A stretch of 64,000 bases of DNA from Synechococcus sp. CBW1108 (GCF_015840335.1 NZ_CP060395.1:2455277-2519276), one strand, 5' to 3'; shown: positions 46,201 through 55,814, numbered from the stretch's first letter. Notes: generated by a model not told the origin, from the sequence alone. Program-made: numbers and translations.

Positions 46201-47790
46201 TTATTGTCTACGTGACAAGAGACGGTCTGCCAAGCGTAGAGTCAGCATCATCAAGGTAAAGGTGGGATTTGAACTACCGCCTGTTGGAAACACCGAAAGA
46301 CTAGCCACAGAGAGATTATCAATCCCGTGTACCCTCAATTCCGCGTCGACAATTCCGTCTTTAGGGCCAAGAGACATGCGGGTTCCACCCATCAAATGGT
46401 AGATATCTGAAACACTCTTTTCCCACCCACTGCCAGCCTCAAAGCTTTCATTCCAGTATATTTCACCTAAGTCCCATATGCTCCATTGTCGGTTAAACAA
46501 GTTCCTATATGACTGAAACGCATGGCGCTCAGATTCTCCCCATTGCCATTGCACTACAGCCTTGGGCATACCGATTGCATCGAGTGTCTTCGATAATCGA
46601 ATGCGACTATCAGGGTTTGGTTGCTGTTCGGTATCAATGCATAATTTGATTTCTGCATTTGATGGACACCAGCGTCTTTGACGCACTACTCTTTTCCAAA
46701 TTAGGTAGAGCAAATCAAGAGTTTCCTTGGGTAACTGTTGAAGGCTCGGGTTCGCAAGCTTTTCATTGCTTCCTAAATTGCTCTGTTGAGCCAATAGTTG
46801 TTGTCGAAGCCAGGCAAAAGCGGAGTTTTCGGCTGACTCAAAAACCAAATGACCCATCACGTTGAGGCATGAATGTTTCTCCTGCCAGGCATCGCTGGTT
46901 TCCAGCTTTATAGTGTGCCGTGTATCTCCAATAAACCATGGTGCGAACATATTGAGAAACTTGCGTCTACCGAATGGCATAAGTGTTGCAGCTTTGACGG
47001 AGAGATGATCATGAAACCAGCGTCCCAATTGGTCAGTCAAGTTGCATATCCCGTTGGTGTGAACGCTGCGTGAAGCAAGTAGGAGCCTACTTGTCTCGAT
47101 GCTCCCGGCTGAAATCACTATCTGCTTCCCATGAAAACTATAGATGCTGCCATTCGGTGTAACTGCTCTCAAATATTCAACATGGTGTCCATCTGAGTTC
47201 AACTCTATTGCGCTGACGCAAGCATGTAGAAAGATTCGGAATTTTGGTTCAGCCAGGCATCGCTTCCCCAGCGTGTGAGCTAGGTTCCTACACCGAAAAG
47301 GTGCCCATTTTGAAAAACGTAACAGCAGATCAGGTTCAGTAAGGCTAGGCCTTGGCATAGGCAGTTGCCGTAGTAGATCGGAATTGTACGGTGTATGGTT
47401 AACGCCAAGCAACTCCTCACAGGTTCGTATGTAAGGCTCTAGATCACTAAAGCCTATAGGCCAACCACTGAAGGAAATATGCTGCCTGACATTGAAATCG
47501 CTAGCCCTCAAGGGTAGTAGTTGCCCTCCCCAGCGAATGGATGACCCTCCATATACGCGGAAGCGTCCCTCGGTTGTACCCATATGTAGAACTCCGGCCA
47601 TCTCAGCTTCATAAAGGGCCTGGCTCTCTGGCTCTAACGAGGCCCCCCCTGCCTCCAACACGTCAACAGACATTCCGCTGCCTCGCAGTGCATCCGCAAG
47701 AACAAGACCAGCGACTCCAGCGCCGACAATGACCACATCAGCATTGAAGGTCTGTCCGGCAGGTATTGTTTTAAGGTCAATAAGGCCCAT
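46201..47790 (-). CDS. GMC-type FAD-dependent oxidoreductase
   Basis: This 529-residue paralogue of the protein at 30361-31947 has the same spacing: GAGVAG at residues 23-28, GGSSIRWGGQ, an HDHLSVKAA region with a conserved histidine, and a C-terminal HLMGGTRMSLGPKDGIVDAELRVHGIDNLSVASLSVFPTGG. The two share long identical stretches but differ throughout. They look like an old duplication, or two acquired versions with different substrates. It lies alone on the minus strand next to an ISAs1 remnant. Confidence 0.85.
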   Translation of the reverse strand: MGLIDLKTIPAGQTFNADVVIVGAGVAGLVLADALRGSGMSVDVLEAGGASLEPESQALYEAEMAGVLHMGTTEGRFRVYGGSSIRWGGQLLPLRASDFNVRQHISFSGWPIGFSDLEPYIRTCEELLGVNHTPYNSDLLRQLPMPRPSLTEPDLLLRFSKWAPFRCRNLAHTLGKRCLAEPKFRIFLHACVSAIELNSDGHHVEYLRAVTPNGSIYSFHGKQIVISAGSIETSRLLLASRSVHTNGICNLTDQLGRWFHDHLSVKAATLMPFGRRKFLNMFAPWFIGDTRHTIKLETSDAWQEKHSCLNVMGHLVFESAENSAFAWLRQQLLAQQSNLGSNEKLANPSLQQLPKETLDLLYLIWKRVVRQRRWCPSNAEIKLCIDTEQQPNPDSRIRLSKTLDAIGMPKAVVQWQWGESERHAFQSYRNLFNRQWSIWDLGEIYWNESFEAGSGWEKSVSDIYHLMGGTRMSLGPKDGIVDAELRVHGIDNLSVASLSVFPTGGSSNPTFTLMMLTLRLADRLLSRRQ

Positions 47791-48252
47791 AAGCCAACTG
47801 CAGTGCTACTCCCGATCATAGCTTTTTGTTGTGCAGCGAACTAAAAGTATGTTCAAGGTGCGCTCCTGGCTTTTGTCACTCCTCCCAGCGCCAGCATTCC
47901 CTTGATGTCGTAGGCCAGCTCGCGCAGACCTTGGCGGATCGAGCGGTAACCGCCGCGCCGTAGCAAGTTCATCACGATGGTGCGCAGGAAGGCGAACACT
48001 GGAGCACCGATCCGGTTGGCGTAGCGATGGGCGTCCTCACCCAGTTGGGCGTCGCGGGCCCAGTGCCACTCGTTCTCAATGCTCCAGCGCTGCCGGATCA
48101 GGCGCAGCAAGGCTTCTGGAGTGGTGCGCACGCTGGTGAGGAATAGATGCCGCCGCACGCTGCGCTTGCCCTTGCGGGTCAGCGTGTCGGTGATCACCTC
48201 CACGATCCAGGCGCTGCCAGGCCAGTTGGCCTTGATGTGCTCCGGGGCCTCC

Positions 48253-48278
48253 TACCGCTCCGCGGAAGCCTTCGGCTA
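48253..48278 (-). repeat. Double mini-hairpin element H11
   Basis: Read on the minus strand: TA, stem GCC/GGC with loop GAA, linker TT, stem CCGC/GCGG with loop GGA, TA. Same place in ISAs1 as H4 (5139-5164). Confidence 0.9.
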
Positions 48279-48403
48279 GGGCCTGCAGCTCCCAGACGGT
48301 GTCGTGCCCGTGGCGCTTCTCGCGGTCGGTTGCCGTGAACGGGATGTGACCCTTTCCCTGGAACTGGCTGCCGATCTGGCGGTAGAGGCTCTTCTGGTTG
48401 CTC

Positions 48404-48429
48404 TACTCCTTCGGAGAAGCCTTCGGCTA
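48404..48429 (-). repeat. Double mini-hairpin element H12
   Basis: Read on the minus strand: TA, stem GCC/GGC with loop GAA, linker TT, stem CTCC/GGAG with loop GAA, TA. In the transposase frame it begins with TAG and ends with TAG. Same place as H3 (4988-5012). Confidence 0.9.
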
Positions 48430-48994
48430 GACGGTCAGGAGCACGTCGGCCCCCTGGGAGAGGCACCAGTGAAAAACGACTGCGTCGTGTGGAGCGCGTC
48501 CGCCTGGATCAGCACGCCTTCCAGGTCAAGGCTGCTCAGCAGATCCTTGAGAGCAGCCCGCTCGCTGGATTCGTGAGTGTCGTAGGCCTTCTGGGCCATG
48601 GCGACGCCAAGGGCCCGGGCATAGACCGTCACCTTGGCCACAAAACGGTGGCTGCCCTCCTCCGTCTCGATGGCAGAGCCGCGCAGGGTCTTGCCGTCAC
48701 ACACCAACTGGTCCAGACCATCAGCCCCGCCTGGGATCTGGCTGATCATCCAGGCCTGCAGCACCTGCCCAAATTCCTGCAGGTGGGCCTTGTTGAAGAG
48801 GTAGAGAAAGGTGGCATCCGAGGGCCAGCGCTTGAGCTCCAGGCCGAGCGCCTGATTCAACGCCTCACGGTGCCTCCTGGCGAACGCCTCCAGATCCCGG
48901 GAACTGCGGCAGCCACTCAGGATCCCGAGGACGGCTACCAGCAGCAGGAACCACTGCGGGTAACGAACCCCACGGCGGTATCGCCCGTCCGGAA

Positions 48995-50714
48995 CGGTGA
49001 CTTTCAGGAAAGTTGTCACTCCTTGGCTGCCATTCAGGCGGCCTTGATTAAGGGTAGCGCCAGGACCGGATCGGGCTCTTCTGTTGGCTTGTTTATCCAC
49101 ACTTCTGCCGGTTGACTCCAGCAGCGGGTGGCACCGCTCCAGCGCGTTGGATTGGCACGGCGGGCGGCCTCGTAGACATCAGTGCGCTGCTGGCAAATGG
49201 CCTTGGCAGCTCCACTGTGGCGCTGGTGGGGCGTCACGAATTTGATCGCGCTGTGGTGGTGCCGGTGGTTGTACCAATCCACAAATGCTGCCACCCATTC
49301 ACAGGCCTCCTCTTTGTTGGCGAATGGCCGGCTGGGGTAGTCGGGGCGGTATTTGACCGTACGGAAAAGGGATTCCGAGTATGGGTTGTCGTTTGAGACC
49401 CTTGGCCGGGAGAAGGATCTGAGCACGCCCATCTCCTCGAGCCGTGATTCCAGCGTCGCCCCGCGCATTGCATTGCCGTTGTCGGCGTGGAGGATTAGTG
49501 GCTGCTGCTGGCACTGGCGGCGGCCAAAGCCGTTGGGGCGGTGGTAGCGCTCCTTGAGGCAGGCCCGCTGCACCAGATCCGCGGCGATCTGAGCCGACTC
49601 CACCTCGGCCACATCCCAGGCCACCACTTTGCGGCTCCAGACGTCGATCACCAGGTAGAGGTAGAGCCACACACCCCGCACCGTGGTCGGCAGGAAGCTG
49701 ATGTCCCAGCTCCAAACCTGGTTCGGGCCATCCGCCCTGAGGCGCGGCACCGAGCGCGGTTCTTGAGGCAGCCTGGCCCTCCCCCGGCGGTGGCACTGAC
49801 CCGCCTGGTGCAGCACCCGATAGAAGCTGCTCTCTGAACCAATAAAGAGCTTTTGATCGGACAGTGCCGGCACGATCTGCCCTGGCGGCAGCGCGGCGTA
49901 CTCCGGCTGGTTGCACGTCAGCAGGATTCGCTGGCGCTCTTCCTCGCTCAGGCGGTGACCCACCAGCCGAGCACTGCCTTTACGGCGATCCACGCCGTCC
50001 CCATCACCCAGGAAGGCCTTCCGCCAGCGTTTGAGGGTGCGCAGGCAGATGCCGATCACACCACAGGCCCTCACCAGGCCGGCGCCCGCAGCATTGGCCT
50101 CCCCGATCAGCTCGATCACCTTCCGCCGGTGCACGGCGCTGGTCAGCCTTCCGCGTCCTCCGAACAGAAGGCATCCCACTTTTTTTGCAGCACCAGCAAA
50201 GCCGCCATCTCCGCCATGGCCTTCTCCTTGCGCTGCAGTTCCTTTCTGAGGGCTTTGATCTCCCGCTGGTCCTGGGCGCGGAGCTTCTCGAGCTCCTTCT
50301 GTTCGGCCATCGTCAGCACCGGCTTGGCGTTGGCATCCTGGGCCGCCTGCCGCCAACGGCTCACCTGCTCAGGGAACAGGCCCCGCTCGCGGCAGTAGGC
50401 GCTGAGTTCGGTGGCATTGAGCCCGGCGCTTTCCAGCACCACCGTGAACTTGTCGGCGGCGTTCCAGCCCTCTGGTTCCTTCTCGGATGCCGGCACCACC
50501 TCTCCCTGCAACCGCCAGGCCTTCCTCCATTTGTAGAGGGTCATCACGTGAATGCCCAGCTCCTCTGAAATCCGGGCCACGCTCTGCCTGTGGGGCGGGT
50601 GCATCCGTCTCCTCACATCAGCCTTAACGGCCTCGCTGTATCGGCGCATTGGTCATGTCCTCAAGCCCCCGGATGGATGGATCAAAGGGGTGACATCTTT
50701 CCTGAAACCGGGGG
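48995..50714 (-). mobile_element. IS3-family element, copy 3 (1720 bp, complete)
   Basis: The end sequences match copy 2. The 3-bp target GAA is duplicated at 48992-48994 and 50715-50717. It is inserted in the ISAs1 transposase. Its sequence is close to copy 2 (shared bases that differ from copy 1 at two sites in OrfB), with a few own changes near the end of OrfA. Confidence 0.93.
49034..50649 (-). CDS. IS3-family transposase OrfAB (OrfA 50143-50649, OrfB 49034-50356)
   Basis: OrfA and OrfB are both open, with the same slippery A AAA AAG before the OrfA stop (complement of 50179-50186). OrfA ends SEDAEG instead of SEEEEG. OrfB keeps the integrase core. A functional transposase is expected. 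Confidence 0.9.
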
Positions 50715-50778
50715 GAATGGCCTTGAGGAAGCTGATCAGGTCATCCGGTGCGGGCTGATCTACTGCAGCAAAACGGGT

Positions 50779-51808
50779 CTTGATTACCCAGCTCGCTCCG
50801 CGCACCGCGAGCCTGGGCCGTAGACTGGTACGCACATACCAGTTCAGTCATGGCGCGCAACGTCATCCAGTTCCAGAAAGGCCTTTCACTGCCTGACTTC
50901 CAGCGGCTCTACGGCACCGAGGTGCAATGTGAGGCTGCTTTGGAGAAGGCGCGCTGGCCCGGTGGGTTCCGCTGTCCCCGCTGCAATGGCCATGAGCATG
51001 GGCTGGTCTATGGCCGCAGGCTCAAGCGCTATCAGTGCCGCAGCTGCGGCCATCAGGCCACGCTCACGGCTGGCACGATCATGCAGGCCACGAAATTGCC
51101 TCTGACCACCTGGTTTCTGGCCTTTTACATGATCGGGCAGGCCAAAACAGGGATCTCCTCGCTGGAGCTCAGCCGCCACCTGGGCGTGAACTACGACACC
51201 GCCTGGCTGCTGCACCACAAGATTCTGCGGGCGATGGCTGATCGGGAGGAGGCTTACCTGCTGCGGGGAAAAGTCCAGATCGATGATTCCTACCTCGGCG
51301 GAGAACTGCCGGGCGGCAAGGCAGGTCGGGGTTCAGAGAACAAGATCCCCATCGTCGCGGCCGTCTCCTTGAATGAGGCGGGCCGGCTGATTCACGCCAG
51401 GATCACAGCCGTGAGTGGCTTCAGCTCAGAGGCCATCGCTGAGTGGGCCAAGCGCCATCTGGCGCCCGGCAGTCAGGTGCTCTCCGATGGCCTGGCCTGC
51501 TTTCGTGCCGTGACCACGGCAGGCTGCAGCCATCACGCCATCGTCACCGGTGGGAAGCACCCAAACGACTTGCCGCAGTTCCGTTGGATCAACACCGTGC
51601 TGGGCAACCTCAAGACCGGCTTCAACGGCACCTTCCACGCTTTCAATTTCGACAAGTACGCCAGGCGCTACCTGGGCGGCTTCTGCTTCCGGTTCAACCG
51701 GCGCTTCTCGATGGTTGCGATGACTGATCGCATTGCCAATGCGGTCTGTTGCTGCATGCCCTGCACGGAGCGGGATCTCAGGGTTGCGGAGGCTTATGGG
51801 TAATCAAG
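50779..51808 (+). mobile_element. IS1595-family insertion sequence, copy 2 (1030 bp)
   Basis: Same ends as copy 1. The 8-bp target AAACGGGT is duplicated at 50771-50778 and 51809-51816, splitting the N-terminus of the ISAs1 transposase. Confidence 0.95.
50850..51803 (+). CDS. IS1595-family transposase (ISXO2-like)
   Basis: Identical 317-residue product to 26765-27718: zinc ribbon (CPRC, CRSC), DDSYLGGELPGG block, VLSDGLACF. The two copies have unrelated target sites and full-length frames, which fits recent transposition. Confidence 0.93.
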   Translation: MARNVIQFQKGLSLPDFQRLYGTEVQCEAALEKARWPGGFRCPRCNGHEHGLVYGRRLKRYQCRSCGHQATLTAGTIMQATKLPLTTWFLAFYMIGQAKTGISSLELSRHLGVNYDTAWLLHHKILRAMADREEAYLLRGKVQIDDSYLGGELPGGKAGRGSENKIPIVAAVSLNEAGRLIHARITAVSGFSSEAIAEWAKRHLAPGSQVLSDGLACFRAVTTAGCSHHAIVTGGKHPNDLPQFRWINTVLGNLKTGFNGTFHAFNFDKYARRYLGGFCFRFNRRFSMVAMTDRIANAVCCCMPCTERDLRVAEAYG

Positions 51809-51907
51809 AAACGGGTTTCTGGCATTGGGGGCACTGAGACCCGCCGACCAAACCCAATGCTGACAGCACCGCCAAGGGCTATCGGGAGAGACTTTTAGGC
51901 GGCCCTG

Positions 51908-51943
51908 CCCTTTGTCAGCTGAACAACCTGGTGGGACTACACA
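51908..51943. repeat. 36-bp terminal-type repeat, left copy
   Basis: This stretch (from CCCTTTGTCAGC to GGGACTACACA) recurs in the same orientation at 52808-52843. It looks like the end of an otherwise missing element (inverted-repeat style, TGTGTAGTCCC on the minus strand). It joins the end of ISAs1 copy 2 to the interior of an IS481 gene. Confidence 0.7.
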
Positions 51944-52754
51944 GGTAGGCGATGACGTAGGCCCATTCCTCCAGCAGTGTCTTGATGAATCGTTCGGCCT
52001 TACCATTGGTCTGCGGCGTGTATGCCTTGGTGCGGATGGGTTTCAGGCTCAGTGCCTGACAAGCTTTTCGCCAGTCACCGGAGCGGTAGGCGGAACCATT
52101 GTCCGAGAGAACTCGGCGGCAGGTGATCCCCTGCTCCGAGAACCAGCCGACGGCCCGGGCCAGGAACCCAACAGTCGTCGCCTTCTGCTCGTCGGCGAGC
52201 ACCTCGACGTAGGCCAGGCGGGTGGCGTCATCGATGGCGACGTGCACTTTCTCGTAGCCGGCACCCGGTGAGCAGCCTTGACGGCGGTCGCCGGTGATCC
52301 GATGGCCGACACACTCGAAACGGGCCAGCTGTTTTGTGTCGACATGGATCATGTCGCCCGGGCGCTCCCACTGGTAGCGCTGCACTGGTTTCTTGGGCTC
52401 CAGATTCTTGAGCCGGCCAAGCCCCAGCGAGTTCATCACCCTCCCGACGGTGGAGAGGGACGCCTTGATGGCCCTGGCGATGCGGCGGAGCGTGCAGCGC
52501 TGGTGCCGTAGATCCACGGCCTGTTTCAGTTGCTGCGGATCGAGCGTCCGCCGCTGGGTGCGGCGAACACTCCGTCGATCCGCCAGTGCCGCTACACCGC
52601 CATCACGGAAGCGCGCCAGCCACTTGTAGGCGCTGCGCAAGCTGATCCCGGCTTGCGCCGCAAGGGCCTTTAGCGGCACGCCTTCCTCGAGGTGCCGACG
52701 AATCAGGCGTTCCCGACTGATCGGCGTCAGTCGGGCCAGTGGGTGGCTATGCAT
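51915..52754 (-). pseudogene. IS481-family transposase, C-terminus replaced
   Basis: From MHSHPLARLTPISRERLIRRHLEEG it encodes a helix-turn-helix region (LKALAAQAGISLRSAYKWLARF) and the integrase core: DMIHVDTKQLARFE (first D), VLSDNGSAYRS (second D) and TNGKAERFIKTLLEEWAYV (E region). After VIAYL the frame runs into the 36-bp repeat and stops within it, losing the last 45 or so residues. These are found on the other strand at 52844-52977. The element's left end, TGTGAGGTCGCCAGGG, reads inward from 52806. Confidence 0.85.
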
Positions 52755-52807
52755 GGGATGTGAGGTCTTGGGAAGGGCGGTGACACCCAGACCCTGGCGA
52801 CCTCACA

Positions 52808-52843
52808 CCCCTTTGTCAGCTGAACAACCTGGTGGGACTACAC
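52808..52843. repeat. 36-bp terminal-type repeat, right copy
   Basis: Same orientation as the copy at 51908-51943. It joins the outer left end of IS481 (52806) to the inverted C-terminal piece of IS481. CCTACC next to it matches the IS481 bases beside the left copy, which looks like a 6-bp target duplication now separated by an inversion. Confidence 0.7.
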
Positions 52844-52996
52844 ACCTACCAGACATCGGCTGAACGCAACTGCTGGCTACCCCGCTATCTGGGGATCTAC
52901 AACGGCATCAGGTGCCACATGGCTCTCGGTGGCCTCAGCGATCAGCAGCGCCTCAAGCGGCTGCTGATCGCTGAATGACCTGGTGATAAATCACAC
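52844..52996 (+). pseudogene. IS481-family transposase, C-terminal piece in inverted orientation
   Basis: The plus strand reads YQTSAERNCWLPRYLGIYNG and CHMALGGLSDQQRLKRLLIAE before a stop, the C-terminus missing from the minus-strand gene beside it. CCTGGTGATAAATCACA follows, which resembles the IS481 right terminal repeat. Confidence 0.8.
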
Positions 52997-53205
52997 TTAG
53001 CTTGATGCTGCGGAAATCGCCTCAGTGGCTCCGCCACGCTCGGCCTCTGGCCTCGGTATGTGTCTGCTTCTTGCCCTCCTTGGGAACCCCGAAACCCTCA
53101 CCTGGGCCTGATGGCGGTGGTGGCGGTTCGTCCTGACCATCGATCCGCTCCAGGGAGGCATGGGAGGCCCAGGCCTGCAGCAGGGAGCCATCTACTGAAA
53201 AGTGC
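52997..53205 (-). pseudogene. IS5-family transposase fragment
   Basis: The minus strand reads FSVDGSLLQAWASHASLERIDG near 53130-53200 and then GVPKEGKKQTH. A hairpin-type insertion follows, then GDFRSIKL at the edge. This is the first acidic region of an IS5-type enzyme and fits upstream of the fragment at 15.1-15.9 kb. Confidence 0.7.
53021..53056 (-). repeat. Longer double-hairpin variant H13
   Basis: Read on the minus strand: stem GGCC/GGCC with loop AGA, a short linker, stem GTGGC/GCCAC with loop GGA. It interrupts an IS5 transposase in the same way as the shorter elements but has longer stems and no TT linker, so it may be a related or a separate family. Confidence 0.5.
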
Positions 53206-53690
53206 TCATCGCTGAGCAGCGGCTTTACTGCACCTACCTGATTGTCGCCGTGCAGCGAGCCACAGGGCAGCTGAATACAGCGTCACATGGGTAATGAACG
53301 CGTATCGGCCACCGGCCGTGGGCTCAATCGAGCATCTCAAGGTCTTGCCCTCACAGATCAGCTGATCGAGATCCGCTGCACCACTTGGGATCTGCGCGAT
53401 CTTCCAGTTGCGAATGGCAGCGCTGAGAGCCGCCACGTCCACCTGGCGGAAGAAGTAGCGGGAGGCTGAATCGGAAGGCGGACGGCTGAGTTCGATGGCC
53501 AGTGCCTCGTTCAACACGCTGTGGTGTCGGATGGCAAAACGCTCCTGATCCCGCAGGCTCTGACAGCCACTCATGATGTCAAGCACCGTTACCAGCAGCA
53601 AATTCCAGGCCGGAATACGAACGCCCAGCCGAATACGGGCATTCGGAGTCGCTTTGAGGTAGCTGATCAGATCGAGATCACTTGCGGCTG
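53206..53690 (-). pseudogene. ISAs1-type transposase, N-terminal fragment
   Basis: The minus strand reads DLDLISYLKATPNARIRLGVRIPAWN, LLLVTVLDIMSGCQSLRDQERFAIRHH, then IPSGAADLDQLICEGKTLRCSIEP, and is then lost near 53206. It belongs to a subfamily different from copies 1 and 2. The C-terminal fragments at 6.0 and 60.4 kb may be of the same subfamily, which would make them complementary pieces. Confidence 0.75.
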
Positions 53691-53699
53691 AACGGCTTT

Positions 53700-54482
53700 A
53701 GGGCACAGGAAGGAGGCAGTTCCGCCGAACTCAACGCATGCTCGGCGAGCCCGCCTGTGCCAGACTTAGAAGCAGCCCTGTGAACCGACCGCAATATGCG
53801 TTCAAGTCTGTGGGGGTAGGTCGCCGCGAGCGGAGCAAGTAGGGTAATCAAGAGGTGTAATGGTTTTAAAGTATGTCAGCATATTTATGATTTCCCTCGT
53901 TTTGCTTCCCCTTGCAATTTTTAACAGCTTATCTGAGCTTGTTTGACATTATAAAATTCTTAGGCCTTTATCGGGAGATTAAACATGTCATAAAACGATT
54001 TAGCAGTGCCTCCAGTCCACCCAAAAGATTCTGCATTGTTTTTACGTTGCTGTCGTATTGTCTTCTGTAGTGCATCACGAAAAATTTTGATACTGCACAG
54101 ACCATAACACATGCTGGCCACTTAGTTATTTTGTTTTGAAATTCTACTAATGCAACCGTCTTTCTTCTAGTTGCCTTTTAAAATTTATATGTCATTACAG
54201 TATTGTCTTTGTATATAGGACTCCATAAACAGCTCGATAAGCTCCAAATACAAGCCATGAAACTCTTGTCCTTGTCTACTCAGCTAAGGCGATTCTTTTA
54301 TCAGTGGTTTCTTTCATTATGCCCATCAAGCATATTGATTTGCTTGCAGAATAAATTCTTACTAGGCGTTAGTTTTATTGCTGCATTTTTCCAAACTATT
54401 CCCAATTATGCTTAGGTAAAAGAGACAAGAATTCGGGATTTTTTTAATTCTTATTTTTATTCGAAGAAATTATCTACGTTTT
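53700..54482. other. Intergenic region with an IS end
   Basis: The first 150 bp are GC-rich and probably an IS end. GGGTAATCAAG at 53843-53853 matches the IS1595 right terminus and may be a solo end or chance. From 53860 the sequence is AT-rich spacer leading to the next gene. Short frames at 54203-54415 are not convincing. Confidence 0.4.
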
Positions 54483-55814
54483 TTGGCCTTCATGAACACT
54501 GCAACAGTACAGCGGATACGTTCAGTTTTATGGATATACTTTTTGATGCTGATTTTCGAGGGAGCGTTGCGGAAGTGGTTCCTGCCAAGCTTATCATCTG
54601 TAATTGCGATTATTCGTGATCCAATCGCACTGTATGCCCTGTTTCTCGGCTGGCCTCTAGTTTGGAGACAACCATGGATAAATTGGTTAAAGCCATTATT
54701 CTGCATAGTTATTGTGGGTTTCATCTTGGCGCTGATCGTTGGTCATGGTGATCTTATTGTAGCTTTTTATGGTGCAAGAATCTATCTATTACATTTTCCT
54801 CTGATCTTTTTATATGCTTCTGTTTTTGACCGCAGTGATGTATTGAGGTTTGGAGTTGTCACGCTTATACTGTCTGTTCCACAGGCGTTATTGATTGTTG
54901 CTCAGTCAAATTCCCCTGATACCCATATTTTAAATATTGGACCCGGAGGAGAGGGTATTGCGTCCTTCCAAGGCTCTTTGGGCCGTTCAAGACCCCCAGG
55001 TACTTTTTCATTTATTACAGGTATTGTTTCCTTTTATTCCTTATCGACAGCATCACTGTTCTCTCTTTTGTATGGCTCTAAGCCTGGCCTTTATGCAAAA
55101 ATTCTGGCCGCATGTGCTGGTTTTGCTATTGTGGTAGCAATTCCTGTTTCAATTAGTCGATCTTTGTTGGCCGCGGTAATTATGATTTTAGTTTCTACTT
55201 TAATTGCTCTTGTCTTGGCTCGCATTCCCGTAAGTCGCTTATTGTTCGGTCTTGTTGCATTAGCCCTTGTAACTTATATAGCTACTACTTTGCCAATATT
55301 CCAAGTGACATCTGAAGCTTTTGTGGCTAGATGGACAGATGCAGGGTCTGCAATGGGCTCAGACAGAAGCTCAGATGGGGATATTGGAGTTGCACGCGAC
55401 CAGGTTACTGGGCGAGTTATTCCAGGATTTACTGATCCTGTGGCGCACGCATGGGATGCTCCATTGCTTGGTTATGGTATTGGAATGGGCTCCAACATGG
55501 CCTCACAACGACTACCAGGTGGCCTGCAACCTCTTGGGGAAGGCTCTTGGGAAATCACAATCGGTGAACTTGGCCCCCTGCTTGGTCTTAGTCTTCTTTT
55601 TTGGAGAGTATCACTTGGCATTTGGATAACCCGAGTTTCCTTAAGCGCCGCGCTCCGGCATAATATTTTGCCTATGATCTTTGTTGGCGCAACATTCATG
55701 CCACTTTTGACTGCTCAGGTTACTCAGCCTACCGCCCTTGGTTTTGTGGCAGTCGTAGCTGGCCTCAATCTTGCGGCTGTAAATCAACCTCGAATAACAT
55801 CGCAAAGTCAATAG
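54483..55814 (+). CDS. O-antigen polymerase/ligase-like membrane protein (Wzy/WaaL type)
   Basis: This 443-residue protein has about ten hydrophobic segments. A long hydrophilic loop (about residues 270-360) contains FVARWTDAGSAMGSDRSS, ARDQVTGRVIPGF and LLGYGIGMGSN, which is the large periplasmic loop typical of Wzy and O-antigen ligases. Starts at 54483 (TTG) or the ATG at 54492 are both possible. The neighbours are IS elements, but it fits the end of the polysaccharide pathway: polymerising repeat units at the outer face of the membrane. Polymerase versus ligase cannot be decided from sequence. Confidence 0.7.
   Translation: MAFMNTATVQRIRSVLWIYFLMLIFEGALRKWFLPSLSSVIAIIRDPIALYALFLGWPLVWRQPWINWLKPLFCIVIVGFILALIVGHGDLIVAFYGARIYLLHFPLIFLYASVFDRSDVLRFGVVTLILSVPQALLIVAQSNSPDTHILNIGPGGEGIASFQGSLGRSRPPGTFSFITGIVSFYSLSTASLFSLLYGSKPGLYAKILAACAGFAIVVAIPVSISRSLLAAVIMILVSTLIALVLARIPVSRLLFGLVALALVTYIATTLPIFQVTSEAFVARWTDAGSAMGSDRSSDGDIGVARDQVTGRVIPGFTDPVAHAWDAPLLGYGIGMGSNMASQRLPGGLQPLGEGSWEITIGELGPLLGLSLLFWRVSLGIWITRVSLSAALRHNILPMIFVGATFMPLLTAQVTQPTALGFVAVVAGLNLAAVNQPRITSQSQ

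Larger units (their letters stand above)
47856..51907 (-). pseudogene. ISAs1-family element copy 2, split by IS3 and IS1595
   Basis: The left terminal repeat CAGGGCCGCCTAAAA reads inward from 51907. The transposase starts MPETRFAAVDQPAPDDL on the minus strand; it is broken at codon 5 by the IS1595 element (50779-51808), and in AIP/DGR by the IS3 copy 3 (48995-50714). It continues to 48435, then past two hairpin elements (48404 and 48253) to about 47856. The blocks between and after the hairpins are open (KSNQKSLYRQIG, then PEHIKANWPG, then LRLIRQRWSIENEWHWARDAQ). The right terminal repeat is missing; the element is cut at about 47850. It is about 80% identical to copy 1 by eye. Confidence 0.88.

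Noticed and set aside
53843-53853. Solo IS1595 terminus
   Set aside because: Only about 11 bases match and no partner end or target duplication is seen; it may be chance.
54203-54415. Short open frame upstream of the Wzy-like gene
   Set aside because: AT-rich, no recognisable motif, no supporting context.
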